Positions 1 to 11,040 of a stretch of 64,000 nt of DNA are shown here, piece by piece. The stretch is from Pseudeuparius sepicola (Eukaryota > Arthropoda > Insecta > Coleoptera > Anthribidae): NCBI GenBank assembly GCA_963920635.1, contig OY987301.1, forward strand, positions 18,828,501 to 18,892,500, written 5' to 3'. The first letter of the stretch is position 1. Each line of letters begins with the position of its first letter. The translations under genes were made by a program, and so were the position numbers. A model generated the notes under the pieces. The model saw nothing but the letters and a program-made list of their open reading frames with translations. It did not search any database and was not told where the DNA came from.

Positions 1-585
1 ACTGTTGATAAGAATGGCTCAAATTAACTATTCTAACGAAGATATTTTGAATATGTTTTACACTCATGGAGAGTTTTTAATGAAAGGCATTTACATTTAC
101 CACCTTTGACGAAAAGAAAATTCAGAAAGTTCGAACAAAATTTCATAGTCCATGGCAAGGCCCAAACAAAGAGAAGCAAATAATGTAAATACGTAACAGG
201 TAAATAGCATAATATGAATAAAGTGTTTTACTTATATGTAGTTTCTTGTTTTTCTTCTAGTACCTATTATTATGTAATTGTTAGTATTATTTAATTTTGT
301 ATTGTTGCTTCTCAAGAAAAAAATATTATTAAATAGCCCTTGACCTTGTCATATAATTGCGTTATTTCATTTTTCATGGCCCCCTATAATGTGACGCTCC
401 TAGAGAAATGGCATCTTTGTTGATACAGAGCAGAAAAAATACGTATTTTGCGTAATAACGAAGCAACCGCTTCATTTAGACATATAGTGTGTTATATCTT
501 TTTGAACTGTTTTTTCACAGGCATTTCAATGGTGCAATAAAAAAATATGGGTTCCATTTGAAAAAAACGAGATTTTTCAATTTGT
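1..585. other. AT-rich DNA, no gene seen
   Basis: No recognisable gene or strong repeat is visible. The ending ACACCCTGTA at about 615-624 suggests that the right end of a CAGGGTG-type element lies just beyond. Confidence 0.4.
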
Positions 586-861
586 AGATGTTGATATTGG
601 GAATTTTTTCCCGAACACCCTGTACAATATTTTGAAATGGCATACAGACCACTTAATAAAGTTGACTTTCGCCTACGACTGTCCAAAATTTCAGTTTTCC
701 AGATTCATAAATTTCAAAGTTATCATCACTATGGTTGATGGCTGCAACACTCAAAAAAATCAAAAATTTGCGAATATCTCGAAAAGGGTTAGGAATAGGG
801 TACACATTATTCAGAAAAAAGATTTGGAATTTAATAGGAAACCAAATGGTGTAATAATATA

Positions 862-1045
862 TAGGGTGGTCTATTTGAAATAACAAAGTTGCTATCGACT
901 TCCGGTATAACCGGAAGTGATCGGAAGTTGAAAATATTTTAGAAAGAAAGTTTACAATCTGTTATATAAGTAACCAAAGATTCAAAACAAAATTCGCACT
1001 CCTTCCCCGTAAACTTCTAATGAACCACTTACGTGAATCACCCTG
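862..1045. mobile_element. Small CAGGGTG-type MITE
   Basis: The left end reads TA|TAGGGTGG and the right end CACCCTG|TA, giving a 184 bp non-coding unit between TA dinucleotides, as expected for Tc1/mariner-type MITEs. It contains CTTCCGGTATAACCGGAAG, a short palindrome that recurs in slightly changed form in the elements at 44638 and 52971, so the three look related. Confidence 0.55.
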
Positions 1046-1149
1046 TATAGTTCTATTATGTGTAATATAATAGAGATATCACTCTCATTCTTCCTATTCT
1101 GTCAAGCCTCGACGAGATATCATCACCGACGAATTCAAAGCCGACATAA

Positions 1150-1440
1150 ATAATATCTAGGTGGCGGGGGGCGCCACCATCCATCCCATCGGGGCCCATC
1201 GTTACAAGTTTGTTAATAAGTCGAGGCATCGTAAACGCCGTGACAGCGCCTCGCAAGATTTTCTAATCGAGAGTCGCGCTCCTATCTTACCCCGCCATTG
1301 TGGCTGCCCCGGCCGATTCAAAACTGGGCACGGAAAGTTTTATCTTCTCGCTTGCGCGGCGGTGGGGGGTCACAATGGGCCCCGAGCTAGTGATTTATGC
1401 TTATTTATCTAATTTGCGTCACGGCCCGCTTGATGGATGA
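1150..1440. other. GC-richer island, function unknown
   Basis: This stretch is clearly richer in G and C than its surroundings, with many CpG steps and homeodomain-like ATTTA/TTAATTA words nearby. No convincing protein frame or splice pair is seen. It could be a conserved regulatory element; that is inference only. Confidence 0.25.
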
Positions 1441-1542
1441 ACACTATTTAATTATATTTGCCTAGAGAGGGCTTTTATGCTATTGTCGGTGGAGAGGCGC
1501 CGCCGCGAGAAGATCGTCTATTTCGCCTTCTTACTGTACACT

Positions 1543-1935
1543 GTACAGGGTGTCCCATTTTGAGTGTTTTTGGGTGTTTTTCTCAAAAATCTCGGTTATT
1601 ATTAAAGCTAGAGGGTTGCGGTTTTCACGTCACTGTACTACCTTTTTGAGAGGAATTTGGTGGACCAATCAGATTTTAGATAAGTTTTAAATGCGCAAAA
1701 CTGAAATTTTAGATTTTTGAAAACCTCTCTCCTGGCTACAACTTATATATATTGACAAATTTAATCAACTATTTTTATAGATTTTTTGGCGTAGAATTGA
1801 ATGGAATAATTAGTTTTTTGGTAGCGTTAATAGTTTTTGAGATATGAACTATGGGTTCCATTAAAAAATATATAACTTTGGTTGGTATATGTAAACCTCT
1901 ATCGAAATGCTATCGGTTTTCATTTTACAGGGTGA
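1543..1935. mobile_element. CAGGGTG-type element fragments
   Basis: Left-end motifs TACAGGGTGTCCC at about 1543 and TACAGGGTGACAAAG at about 1926 point the same way. No matching right end was found close by, so these are probably truncated copies of palindromic mariner-type MITEs. Confidence 0.4.
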
Positions 1936-2007
1936 CAAAGTTCAAGTTTTCTTTATTTTTTTTTTCCTAAAAGGGGACAGTTAAAGCAAATATATTTATT
2001 TGATACA

Positions 2008-2411
2008 TTAAGGTGGCATAACCACACATGTCATAATACTACCAACCCAAGTGAACTTTTTGTGTTTATTTTAAAAATCATTACGTTTTTAAAAAAACCA
2101 ATGCTCAATACAAATACTACATTATATTGCGCATATGCTTTGGCAAAAAGTTATCAAATTGCGATGTACCGTTTGGAAAAACAATATACCTAAATGTACC
2201 TAAAGTATCTGGTAATTTTATATTAGAGAAGAAGAAGGAAATACATTTCAGGTATATCGTTTTCGCAAACGTGACATCAGATTTGGCTGATTTTTTGTCT
2301 ACATATGCGCAATATAATGTAGCATTGGTTTTTTGAAAAACCTAGTTAATTTTAAAAACAAACACCAAAAACACACTTGGGTTGGCACTATGTGTGATAC
2401 TGCCCCCTTAA
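2008..2411. mobile_element. TTAA-flanked palindromic element
   Basis: TTAA stands at both ends (2008-2011 and 2408-2411). The inner ends match as inverted repeats starting GGTGGCA and, read from the other end, GGGGGCA, followed by a shared stretch with CCAACCCAAGTG. The interior is also largely palindromic, for example CTACATTATATTGCGCATATG against its complement near 2305. The TTAA target recalls piggyBac-like MITEs, but the TIR itself is not one I recognise. Confidence 0.6.
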
Positions 2412-2589
2412 ACGCTATAATTATCTACGCTATGTAGTTCCACCAGTGCAGGAGGGAGGGGGTCAACCATAATATTTTTTTAATAAAAAAAGATACGTCA
2501 CTGGAAAAAGCAATCTTTTTGCCTTCACTAAATTTTCCACAAAATTGTAAGAGAAAAACTATTCTTGACTATTTTCCTAATAATAATAA

Positions 2590-2995
2590 TTATAGCATGT
2601 TGATATTTGTATTTCCCTTTAGCAAGTTACGTGGACCTAAACTTACAAAAATATCATATATATAAGATCCTAGTTAGCCTTGAAATTAAGGCGGATTTTT
2701 TAATGCTAGATTATCTCATACTTACCTTGGGAAATTAAAAAATAACAAAATGGCAATAAATATTAAGTAAAAATTTCTTCCTACCAGATTTTTTTTAAAT
2801 ATACATCCTGTATAGACGAAAAAGTAGAAATGATGGATATTGAATTTTTTATTAAAATTTTCTTATTATTTTGATTTACTAAAGTAAGTGAGAGATAATC
2901 TAGCATAACTATCAAAAAACAATGATTTTTTTATGTAAATTTGACTCCACATATTTTACTAAAGGGAAATGCAAATATCAACATGTTGAAATCAT
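2590..2995. repeat. Foldback repeat
   Basis: The left arm near 2596-2640 (GCATGTTGATATTTGTATTT) is complementary to 2940-2985, and GCTAGATTATCTCA near 2705 is complementary to the segment near 2893. No coding content is seen. It is likely an old MITE. Confidence 0.5.
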
Positions 2996-2999
2996 AAAA

Positions 3000-4150
3000 A
3001 TTAGCTCTTTTCCCAAGTAGCACAAATTGTTTTTTAAAAGCTGTAACAGTATCTATACCGCTTTTTTATATAGCCTCAAGCTATATAATTGAGAGTTGTA
3101 AACCATCTTTCAGCACTAATAAAGTATCAATGTACCCAAAAAAGGCCCCCATTTATACAGCTTTTAAGTTCTATAAAGGTTATAAAACAAGCTGAAATAG
3201 TAATTAAATTGCTTCTTTATTACGTCTTTTCAGCCCTTATAAAATATGTTATACAGCCACTAAGCAGTTGCTATATTGCTATATTCTTTTAATTGTTATA
3301 TTACCTAGATACAAACAAGATTTATAAAACCTTAAAAAGCATATATTGACGAACAAATCTTTTAAAAAAATCATTTTTGCAATAAAACGGCTATATTAAA
3401 GCATACAATTTTTGTGTTCTTACAATCACAAACAGAAATGTGACGACTTTGTTGAATAACGAAGTAGAATCTGGTACCTAATAAGAATCCGCCAGAAGAC
3501 TCTTTTGCCTGTATATTATTAATTTTATTGCTCACCCTGGACTCGAAATTCATCTGCCAACAAAGTTTTATAGTAAAACCACTTATTTTAGTGCGAAATA
3601 ACAACTGCGCCTCGAAAATTCCTTGAAATTAATTTAAACAAAAAAATATATTTTTTTATTTTTTCCCTTTTTTCACAACTCCTGTATTTAAATAAATTGC
3701 GTTACATATTCTGAATGTATTGTAACTAATTATCATGATAATAATGCAAAAATGTCCTTCTTAATAAAAATATCGAACATATCAATATGGCCGCCCTATC
3801 ACCGTCTTTTCCACTATACAAAATGGCTTCTTTCAAAAAGGTCACCATGCGTTCCGTTATAAATCGTTTAAAGAGCACTATTCTGTATAATGTTTTATTG
3901 CTGCTTATTAAGCAATTATAAATTATCGGGATAATTTATGTCCCCAGTGCCGTCTCGCGTTGGACATTAGATATATTTTCTTTTTTATTATTATAGTTAG
4001 TACCTATTCTTTTGCTTTTCTATATTTATGAGAATACTGCATATTGTTTTTCAATAGCACATTTTAGTCTTATTAGTATATTTTCGTAGATTATAATAAT
4101 CTTTTATGTCCTCTTTTATATCAAAAAGGAAGACTTTTTTGAAAACCCTG
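3000..4150. other. AT-rich intergenic DNA
   Basis: No gene recognised. The sequence from 3010 to 3260 and again near 4780-5040 has a similar style (repeated AGCTATAT and CTTTTAT words), which may reflect one decayed repeat family. Confidence 0.3.
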
Positions 4151-4269
4151 AATTCCAAAGTAACTATATGATTCTGAGTCGTGGTCCTTGATGCACGCCA
4201 ATGTCTACGTCAAACTAGAGCCAATCGTTTACGCATGAAGATGAAGCCACTTCGGAGTGACACTAGGAC

Positions 4270-4600
4270 TAGGACTGCCGTATTAATGCTGTATAAAAAC
4301 TTCCTTACATCTTTGGCCTTTGAGGTTATAGACAGTCGTGTGACACGCGGACACGCGGACACGCTCGTATTCGGTTCTTATTCGGCTTTTATAGCGCTTA
4401 AATGCTTCCGCTGCCGTATTAATGCTGTATAAAAACTTATTTACACCTTTGAGGTTAGACTTAGACAGTCGGAATGAGACGCGGACACGCTCGTACTCAG
4501 TTCTTACTCGGCTTTTATAGCGCTTAAATGCTTCCGCTGCCGTATTAATGCTGTATAAAAACTTCCTTACACCTTTGAGGTTAGACAGTCACACTACACC
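4270..4600 (+). repeat. Tandem repeat with TATA-box-like core
   Basis: The block GCCGTATTAATGCTGTATAA begins at 4277, 4413 and 4539, so the periods are 136 and 126 bp. Each copy continues with AAAACTT..TTACA and a CTTTGAGGTTA segment; GCGGACACGCTCGTA and CGGCTTTTATAGCGCTTAAA lie between copies. TGTATAAAAACTT is a good TATA-box match, so this may be an amplified promoter or LTR segment. No LTR boundaries were found. Confidence 0.55.
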
Positions 4601-4639
4601 CTTGTTCGTCTGAGCACTACAACACATCTCGCAGTGAAA

Positions 4640-5330
4640 GTGAAAGTGTGTTAGTTAATATATAGTCACCCAACGCCCATATTTTATTAAAGAAGAATAT
4701 TTTATTAAAGAAGAATATTGAAAAAACAACACCTAGGTCCATTACCACACATAATTACTAATTTTGGAGGTTATGATATAGAATAGCTGAAAAAGTACTT
4801 TTTACAGTTAAAAATCTGATGTTATATGATTCTAAAAGAGCATTTCTACTATATACTTGCTACATAAAATATGTTCTTGGTGATAGTTACAAAGCTTTTA
4901 TACATAATCTATACTAAAGCTATATTTGGAGCTATTTGTCTTAAATAACTATATTGCTGTGAAATTATACTTTAATCATGCTTAAAACTCTATATTATCC
5001 AGCCACAATAAAGTTGAGGTATTAGATTACTTTATAGAATCTATGTACAGGGTTAACTATGACTTAGTACAAAAATTTTTACCACGTGCGCAGGGTGGCT
5101 TAAGAAAACATAGAAAAATATTTTTAGATTTTTTTTACGATCTTTAAAAAAACGGGTAAAGACCCCTATTTTCCCTGTAAATCCCCGCCTTTAATGACGT
5201 CATCCAATTTGGCTTCTGAAGGTACTGACAGCTGAAGTGATTTTCCGCGGTGTTGCCGTTGATTTAGGAACGGTGAAAATACCTTTTTACTCAAACAAAT
5301 TTAAAAAATACATAAATAACAATCGATTTG
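4640..5330. other. Intergenic DNA
   Basis: A short direct duplication (AAGAATATTTTATTAAAG) lies near 4690-4725. Otherwise no gene or clear element was seen. Confidence 0.3.
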
Positions 5331-5379
5331 AATCTGTACAGATGCAGCGCTATTAGATTCCCCTTACCTTAGCTCGTAT

Positions 5380-5800
5380 CCGGACCGGTTCCTACTCTCG
5401 CGGAAAGCTCATTACCGCGACACCACAAGCCGTCTCCCTTAATACCCCCGGAGCTCCTCTGATGAATTCTTGTCCACCATCTAACCTCTTCTGAAGCATA
5501 GATAAAGGATTTATTGTTCTGAAGCCTCGGCGGTATGAATTAAGCGACGTATCGGCCCGGTCGAGTCTATGAAACGTTTTTTCGACTGCTCCGCGTTGCC
5601 CCGTTCGTCATTTCATAACTTCCTAGCTAGGCAACTAACTGTACATACAAGGTTTGTTCCAACAGGGCCAATAACCGTGCTCAAGCACGTTCAGCGCATG
5701 CGCACTACCCCACTGGCTGTTCCAACTGAATTATGTACCTACCGACACGGGACGATACACGCACTGTTCCAGCCGATTTATGGATCATTTGTGTATCGTC
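5380..5800. other. GC-richer island
   Basis: Base composition is more balanced than in the flanks and CpG steps are common. A 120-codon frame at 5569-5931 on the plus strand runs from this island into a repeat family and is judged not coding. A possible conserved non-coding element. Confidence 0.2.
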
Positions 5801-5829
5801 CTTGTACGATAAAAACGGTGCCTGGTCTA

Positions 5830-6284
5830 AAGCAAGAGTCAAGAGGTGTTTTGGAGAACGTTTTGGCAATTTCAAAGCAAACGGTTGATTTAATCGTTAT
5901 GAAACAAGAGTACCTTTTTCTTGTAGAATGAAAATATGCACTAAAATGATGGACCTGCAGGACCAAAAAGATAACCTCAAAAAAGTTACGCGTAAAAGCG
6001 TGATCAAAAAACAGCGCAAGTGGTGCCCTCTGTGAGATACGGTGAAATTGACATTTTCAGCTTATTCTCCATCCCCAAAAACACAGCAGTGCCAAATTTC
6101 AGTTCAGCAGCTTGATTATTTCGGGAGATGTAGCCAAAATTCAATTTAAAAAAATGAACTTTAACGCCCTGTATCTCAAAAGTTGGGACGTTTACGACAT
6201 ACGTTCATATGAAGTTTTTTTCTTAAAATGGGCCCAAAAATAACTCCCTTAAGTATTAGCATGTTATTAAGGAACACCCTGTAT
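5830..6284. mobile_element. CAGGGTG-type repeat beside THAP gene
   Basis: The right end is ACACCCTGTA near 6275-6284. The interior matches, in part, 52155-52500 on the same strand and 40690-41250 on the opposite strand (shared words include GATGGACCTGCAGGACCAAA and AATTGACATTTTCAGC). It ends 8 bp from the donor site of THAP exon 3 and contains the stop codon used if that donor is read through. Confidence 0.6.
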
Positions 6285-7087
6285 ATCATTACCTTTTGAT
6301 GCAACTGAAAATTCGGTAATGCTGTGGAGATCGCCTATAGGTGAGTGTGACAGATGGGGTGTACTTGGTTGATCCAAAGGTTGAGCGATCGAGACTGGTT
6401 GATCAAGTTCTCGTTGAGGTTCTAACAAAGTCAAATTGCTGCATTCAGACACAGAAGGACTCTGTGAAGAAGCCTCATCGATATAACCTAGTAAAAAAAA
6501 TTAAATGCAGCAAAATTACAAGTATCAGCAAAAAATACATATTATTATCTAATAATGAAGGGGTAATTATGGGGTCAAAATGTCAAGAAAATCGGGCGGT
6601 GCATACACTAATTTCCATAATTACCAATGAAGGTACTTACATGATGAGAACACAGTTGGTATTGCTGTTTTCTTTAGCCCAGACTTCGACTGGTTTGCAA
6701 ACATACTATTTTCAAAGTGCATTGAACAAACTTTATAATTAATAAAAAGCTGTGTGGGTGTTTTTTCTAACAAATCCTGCCTTCCACACTTTCTCGTCCA
6801 TGCATAACACCTTGAAAAAAAAATTAAAAACCATAGTTAGGTAGGTATTATCAGTAGGAAACCATTTGTGGGTTTTCTGGGGTAGGTAATACTCCAGTAA
6901 AAGGGGTAGTACCTACGTAGGACATAAAATTTATAATACCTAAGGATATAATAATGTGGTAACAAGGTAGGGACAAACTACACATAGGTACCTACCTGTT
7001 TTCATCAGCAGGTATTTTGAAAAAACTTATCCCAACATTCCTCGTGTTGTTAGAACATCCACGAACACAGCAATATTGCGGGGCCAT
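6267..7087 (-). CDS. THAP zinc-finger protein, three exons
   Basis: Three minus-strand exons were assembled by eye: 7087-6996, 6810-6641 and 6487-6293. The ATG is in good Kozak context (GAAATGG). Exon 1 ends in phase 2 at AG|GTAGGT, completed by G after TTTTTCAAG to give Arg. Exon 2 ends in phase 1 at T|GTAAGT, completed by GT after TTTTACTAG to give Cys. Introns are 185 and 153 nt. Residues 1-85 form a THAP domain: N-terminal CCVRGC, central AW, TP at about residue 50, zinc-binding VCSMHF and the closing AIPTVF box. THAP domains are C2CH zinc fingers that bind DNA. Residues 88-152 are rich in Ser, Pro and Gln and are probably disordered. Exon 3 either ends at donor AAAG|GTAATG, needing further exons I could not find, or reads through to TAA at 6269-6267, giving 160 residues whose last 8 include element sequence. 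P-element transposases also start with THAP, but no RNase H part was seen. Confidence 0.85.
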
Positions 7088-7718
7088 TTCGTCACAAAAC
7101 CTAAGCACAAAGTGGGTTTTCTGGGGCACAATGCACTAGTGTAAATACAGCAACGAAATATTCGAAGTAACAACACAAGCAGTCAAGTTGAGCTGAATAC
7201 ATATTGTACACCTTATCTGGTCCCTGTTTTGGATACTTTTATCACAGTCATGATAATAATACTGGGCTTTTTTACTTAGAAATTGGTAATCGTTTTTCGT
7301 TTTATTGTTTACGTTTTATAAGGAGTTTAACCTCAATTGAACATACTGACGCTGTCTGGCGTCTGGCGTTAGGTGGCGCGTCAGCCGTAGGCCACGAACG
7401 ACGTTGCCGGACTTCGTCAGCTTTTATGCCTGACAATTTCCTTAAATTCATTTAGCTATTTTTATCGCCTTCAATTTAATATCAACCAAAATACTATCAA
7501 GGACTAACATTTTTATAAGTAAATTATCATCGATTTCATTTTATACTAAATTAATTTGCATTATATTTTTGTGGGTTGCCTTGGTTACCGGCTCCCGACT
7601 GGACGATCTGGCAGTATCGCAAGAACGGAATCTGTGGCGCCGCGCCGCGCTGATGTCAAGCATTCCGCTTTCATAATCAAGTCCCAGAAAACAGGGGTCA
7701 GGTTGTGGGTTTTCTGGG
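6868..7718. repeat. Three copies of GTGGGTTTTCTGGG around THAP exon 1
   Basis: The 14-15 nt word occurs at 6868-6882 (intron 1), 7112-7126 (just upstream of the ATG) and 7705-7718. At the third site an inverted partial copy, CCCAGAAAAC at 7683-7692, makes a small hairpin. This could be a binding-site cluster for the THAP gene or a remnant of a short repeat. Confidence 0.45.
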
Positions 7719-8830
7719 CTCAGATAAATAGAATAAATGGTTCGTAAAACATTATAATTTTACTACCGGCACACATTAGATAATATTAATTGCTTTCATA
7801 TTAATTTTATTGGTATACCTACCCAAAATGAATAAATGATAGTGAAAAATATGTTGACATGTTTTAACCTTTCTAAGGATCTGGCGGCCTAGCAATACTC
7901 TCCGTCCCCACCACCTCATAAAAATACCCCTCTGCCCTCTTAAATTAGCCAAGTGCCACTTCTGATTCGTCCTTTTCTGGGGTAATACCTAGGCCATTGT
8001 TTCTGAGAATAGTTAGGTATTGAATTGTATAGCTAGTTCGCATCAGTGAGAGTCAGGGAGCGGGAGCGCTATAGTGATGCGTGCTAATTGGTGATACTAA
8101 ACCATAAAATAAATAATAAAAATTACGTTGTATCTCAAAAACTAAAGAAAACTAAAGTTCTGTTTACGAGGCCTTTCTTTTTATGAGAAAAGTATACCAG
8201 TGTCCCGAAAACCGCATTTCCCTATCTCTAAAAATATCCAAGATGCCTTGCAAAAGTATCGAAAATGGGACACCCTATAAAGCTGAGAAGAAACAGCTAT
8301 ATATGCCAATCTTACTTATTTTGCAATAAAAAGGTTTTATGAAGAATAATATTTTTGCAAAAAATCAAAATAAAGTTGCTTTTGTTTTTAACTCAATCCG
8401 AGGACTTACTGTACATAATATTATGTTTAAATACAGAAGAATCGACCTTTTTGACAGAAAAAACGCAAGTGGAAAATAAAAAACAAAAATAAGAATAAAA
8501 ACATTTAATTTCCTTTTAAAGTTATTCTCGTTTTCATCAAAGCATTTTGTAGTGATTGAGTTACTTAGGAATTTGTTGCTGTACTGTATGTCTAGAGAAT
8601 TCTATGTGGAGGTTGTTTTTATTTCTTGTGTCAAGGGAGTGCATCTGAGTAGATCGCTTGTTCCACCACAATATATTGTTTAAACGTGTATGAGAAGCGA
8701 AAGTAAGTACAAAATAGGAAAAGCCTTTACTTGCAAATCTCTAAATGGTAACATCTCTTGTTCCAGAACAGGCCATACCTAACCACTGTCTTTTGTGCCT
8801 GAAAACCCTATCCAATGTGGCAGCTGAACC
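7340..8830. other. Upstream region of the THAP gene
   Basis: GC-richer patches at 7340-7450 and 7565-7690 contain many CpG steps and could belong to the promoter. A right end of CAGGGTG type (GGGACACCCTATA) lies near 8268-8280. No other gene was seen. Confidence 0.3.
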
Positions 8831-8834
8831 CTGG

Positions 8835-8877
8835 CATTGAGTAAAAGGATATAAAATATATATTCTTTTACTCAATG
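8835..8877. repeat. Hairpin
   Basis: CATTGAGTAAAAG and CTTTTACTCAATG are perfect 13 nt complements, and the inner ATATA steps extend the stem. The hairpin is flanked by ACCCTGG and ACCCCGG. Confidence 0.6.
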
Positions 8878-9905
8878 ACCCCGGTGAATTATTCCAGAAA
8901 CCATTCGGTATTGAAAAAGGTCATAAAGGTGTCTCTGATACTTTGAATTTGAACCAAAAAGAAAGATGAGCTAAGTTTAGGTAAAATTGTATCTATATTT
9001 TATCTATATTCCACGTCAGCTTTTGTTATCGATATATATGGCCCAAGAAAATTAGTTGAATTTACAATTTTGGTAATCGCACGTCCGCCAACGCTTATAA
9101 GCAGACTATACAGGGTGTTTCAAAAAACAATGTGCAGGTTTCCAGGGCTGTGAAAATTATAAATATAGCTCGAAAATTTACAACGCGTCTTTAAAATAAT
9201 GGAAATTAAAGGAAATGAAAGAAAAAAAATTAAAATATGAACGTGCTTTAAATTAAAATTTAAAGTGTTACATTTGTACAGGATCGTTCGATATATCGAA
9301 AATACATGTTTCCCACTCAAATTTCTATGATTTGTGCCCACAAATTAAATTCGAAGTTTTGAGACTTTCGTAAGACAAACATGGTTGTCCTATTTAACTG
9401 AATTTCTGATGGCAAACATGGTCGACGGTGCTTATGACTTAGTATTTGTAAAACTTCAATCAAACTACTAAGAGGTCATAAATAGTTCTAAAACTGTCAA
9501 ACGACTATTAAGAGTAAGAGGTTATAAAGCGACTAAAACTAAAATCCAAATTACAGAATAAGTATATGCGCATGCGCGTGGAGGGCTGTCTACAAAAATT
9601 TCTGCAGTCCGGGGAAGGTGCCTCGTCAAGTTCGTAGTAGTGCTAGTAGTAGTAGTATAAAATAATAAAGATTTGTATGACAAAACTGGTTTAATTCCAA
9701 ATTTTTGTAACTGTTCGTCTATAACTTCCTGCATTTGTATTTTGCCCAGTCTTTTGTAAAACTCATAATAATTTTTAACAGATGCTGATATGCTTATACT
9801 ATCTTATTACTGCTTTACATTTACTGTATGACATATGGCACATCATATTATGATACAATAAATTACGTCTCACTTCACTTTAACTAATGACCCTATGAAA
9901 GTCGT
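8878..9905. other. Intergenic DNA with one CAGGGTG left end
   Basis: TATACAGGGTGTTTCAAAA at 9107-9125 is a left end of the CAGGGTG family. From 9420 to 9550 there are loosely repeated words (ACTAAGAGGTCATAAATAG) resembling 12650-13090. No gene was recognised. Confidence 0.3.
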
Positions 9906-9906
9906 A

Positions 9907-10159
9907 TATGTACCAAGGCACTGAAGTTTAACTTTTTATGACGCATGTGGAATTTAGTTGCCGAGGCCTCTGGCCGAGGCAAATAAACCACATGAGTCAT
10001 AAAAAGAACTTCAGCGCCGAGGTACATATTATATATTTTTTTTAAATCGGAAAAAAAAAGTTTTATTGGGCAAGAAAATAATCATACGGGATCACCCGTC
10101 CAGGAACCAAATACGCGCGGCGTTGCTTGACTTTGACGATCGCTCTACCTAGGTCAAGT
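9907..10159 (-). mobile_element. 5S-like repeat copy U1, first part
   Basis: The unit starts, on the plus strand, with a long hairpin: ACTGAAGTTTAACTTTTTAT near 9921 is complementary to the arm near 9999. It then has AATCGGAAAAAA, GGCAAGAAAATAAT and, read on the minus strand, a 5S rRNA-like segment (about 10144-10088) with AAGTCAAGCAACGCCG and GGACGGGTGATCCC. The copy stops at the 9 bp duplication AGGTCAAGT (10151-10159), where a foreign TIR element is inserted. It resumes at 11641. Confidence 0.75.
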
Positions 10160-10375
10160 CAAGGCCTACTATAAAGACAGGCCTTGGCGCACAAAAATCA
10201 CATGACCATCTTAGTCAGACGTTACATGTCATTTGTCACATAACTGAAAGCGGCAGCTTGGGTTTTGAGAAGTTTTCAATGTTTAAAGTGTTTTTAAACG
10301 TCTTAGTTTAAATTTTAGAAACAAGTTTGTGTCTAGTGCGCGTGTGTCCTGGCGGAGGGGAACCGCCCAGGTGTT

Positions 10376-10606
10376 ATGGCGTCTGGGTGGGAGTCGTGCC
10401 GTCCAAGAGTATTGGTGCCGCTCGCACCGACGCGTGAGCGCTGTAAAGGGGAATTCTCCCCCGAACCACAGAATAGGGAACCCGGAATGGACTATTATGG
10501 ACATAGACAGTATTGGACAGTGGAGCCTGAGACACAGAGGGATGAACTGCTTACGGGAGATCCGCGAGTTCAGACGGTCCGGGTGGCTGGAAGCCGTTCC
10601 CATTGA
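10376..10606 (+). CDS. Short unidentified frame inside the TIR element
   Basis: A 76-codon frame opens with a strong-context ATG (GTTATGG) in a GC-rich stretch. It is followed by AATAAA at 10656-10661 and a perfect splice donor, CTC|GTAAGT, at 10757. I do not recognise the product: it is polar, with a Tyr/Trp/Glu-rich middle, and has no visible domain or membrane segment. Two other frames on this stretch are also open because of its composition, so it may be a captured non-coding segment, an untranslated leader exon or an LTR-like piece rather than a gene. Confidence 0.2.
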   Translation: MASGWESCRPRVLVPLAPTRERCKGEFSPEPQNREPGMDYYGHRQYWTVEPETQRDELLTGDPRVQTVRVAGSRSH

Positions 10607-11040
10607 CCACGTTCGGGTTTGTGTATTTATTGTATTCACCATTCACCTTGTGCGAAATAAATCAGTGTTGTAACGTACTAGAGGATTTTCGTTGTCGACC
10701 CACGCCCTGATACGGTTTCTATTCGGTCTTTCACGCTGCCGATCAACTGAGACCTCGTAAGTATTTACAGTATACCTATACTGAGGTTAGTTTTCATATT
10801 TATTTCGTAAAAAATAACCTAAATACCAAATATTGGGTCTGTTTATATTATAATTATACATATTACAAAAGCCAGGAAGAAAGTGTCGCCATAACAAACA
10901 TTTGTTTTGCCTCGGGATGAAAATTTCCGCCAAAAATGGATTCGTCAAATCCCAACTGAGATTTAATTTCTAAAAAAAAACCTTAAGTATGTGTGGCTAA
11001 CACATTTTCAAGAAAGTGAAACAATAATTAAAGTGGACAA

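Noticed and set aside
5569..5931. 120-codon plus-strand frame
   Set aside because: Its second half lies in a repeat family that also gives frames at 40898-41146; no domain and no conserved start.
10320..10760. Solo LTR with poly(A) signal and splice donor
   Set aside because: No TG..CA ends or matching target duplication; the segment lies inside a TIR element with a clear 9 bp duplication.
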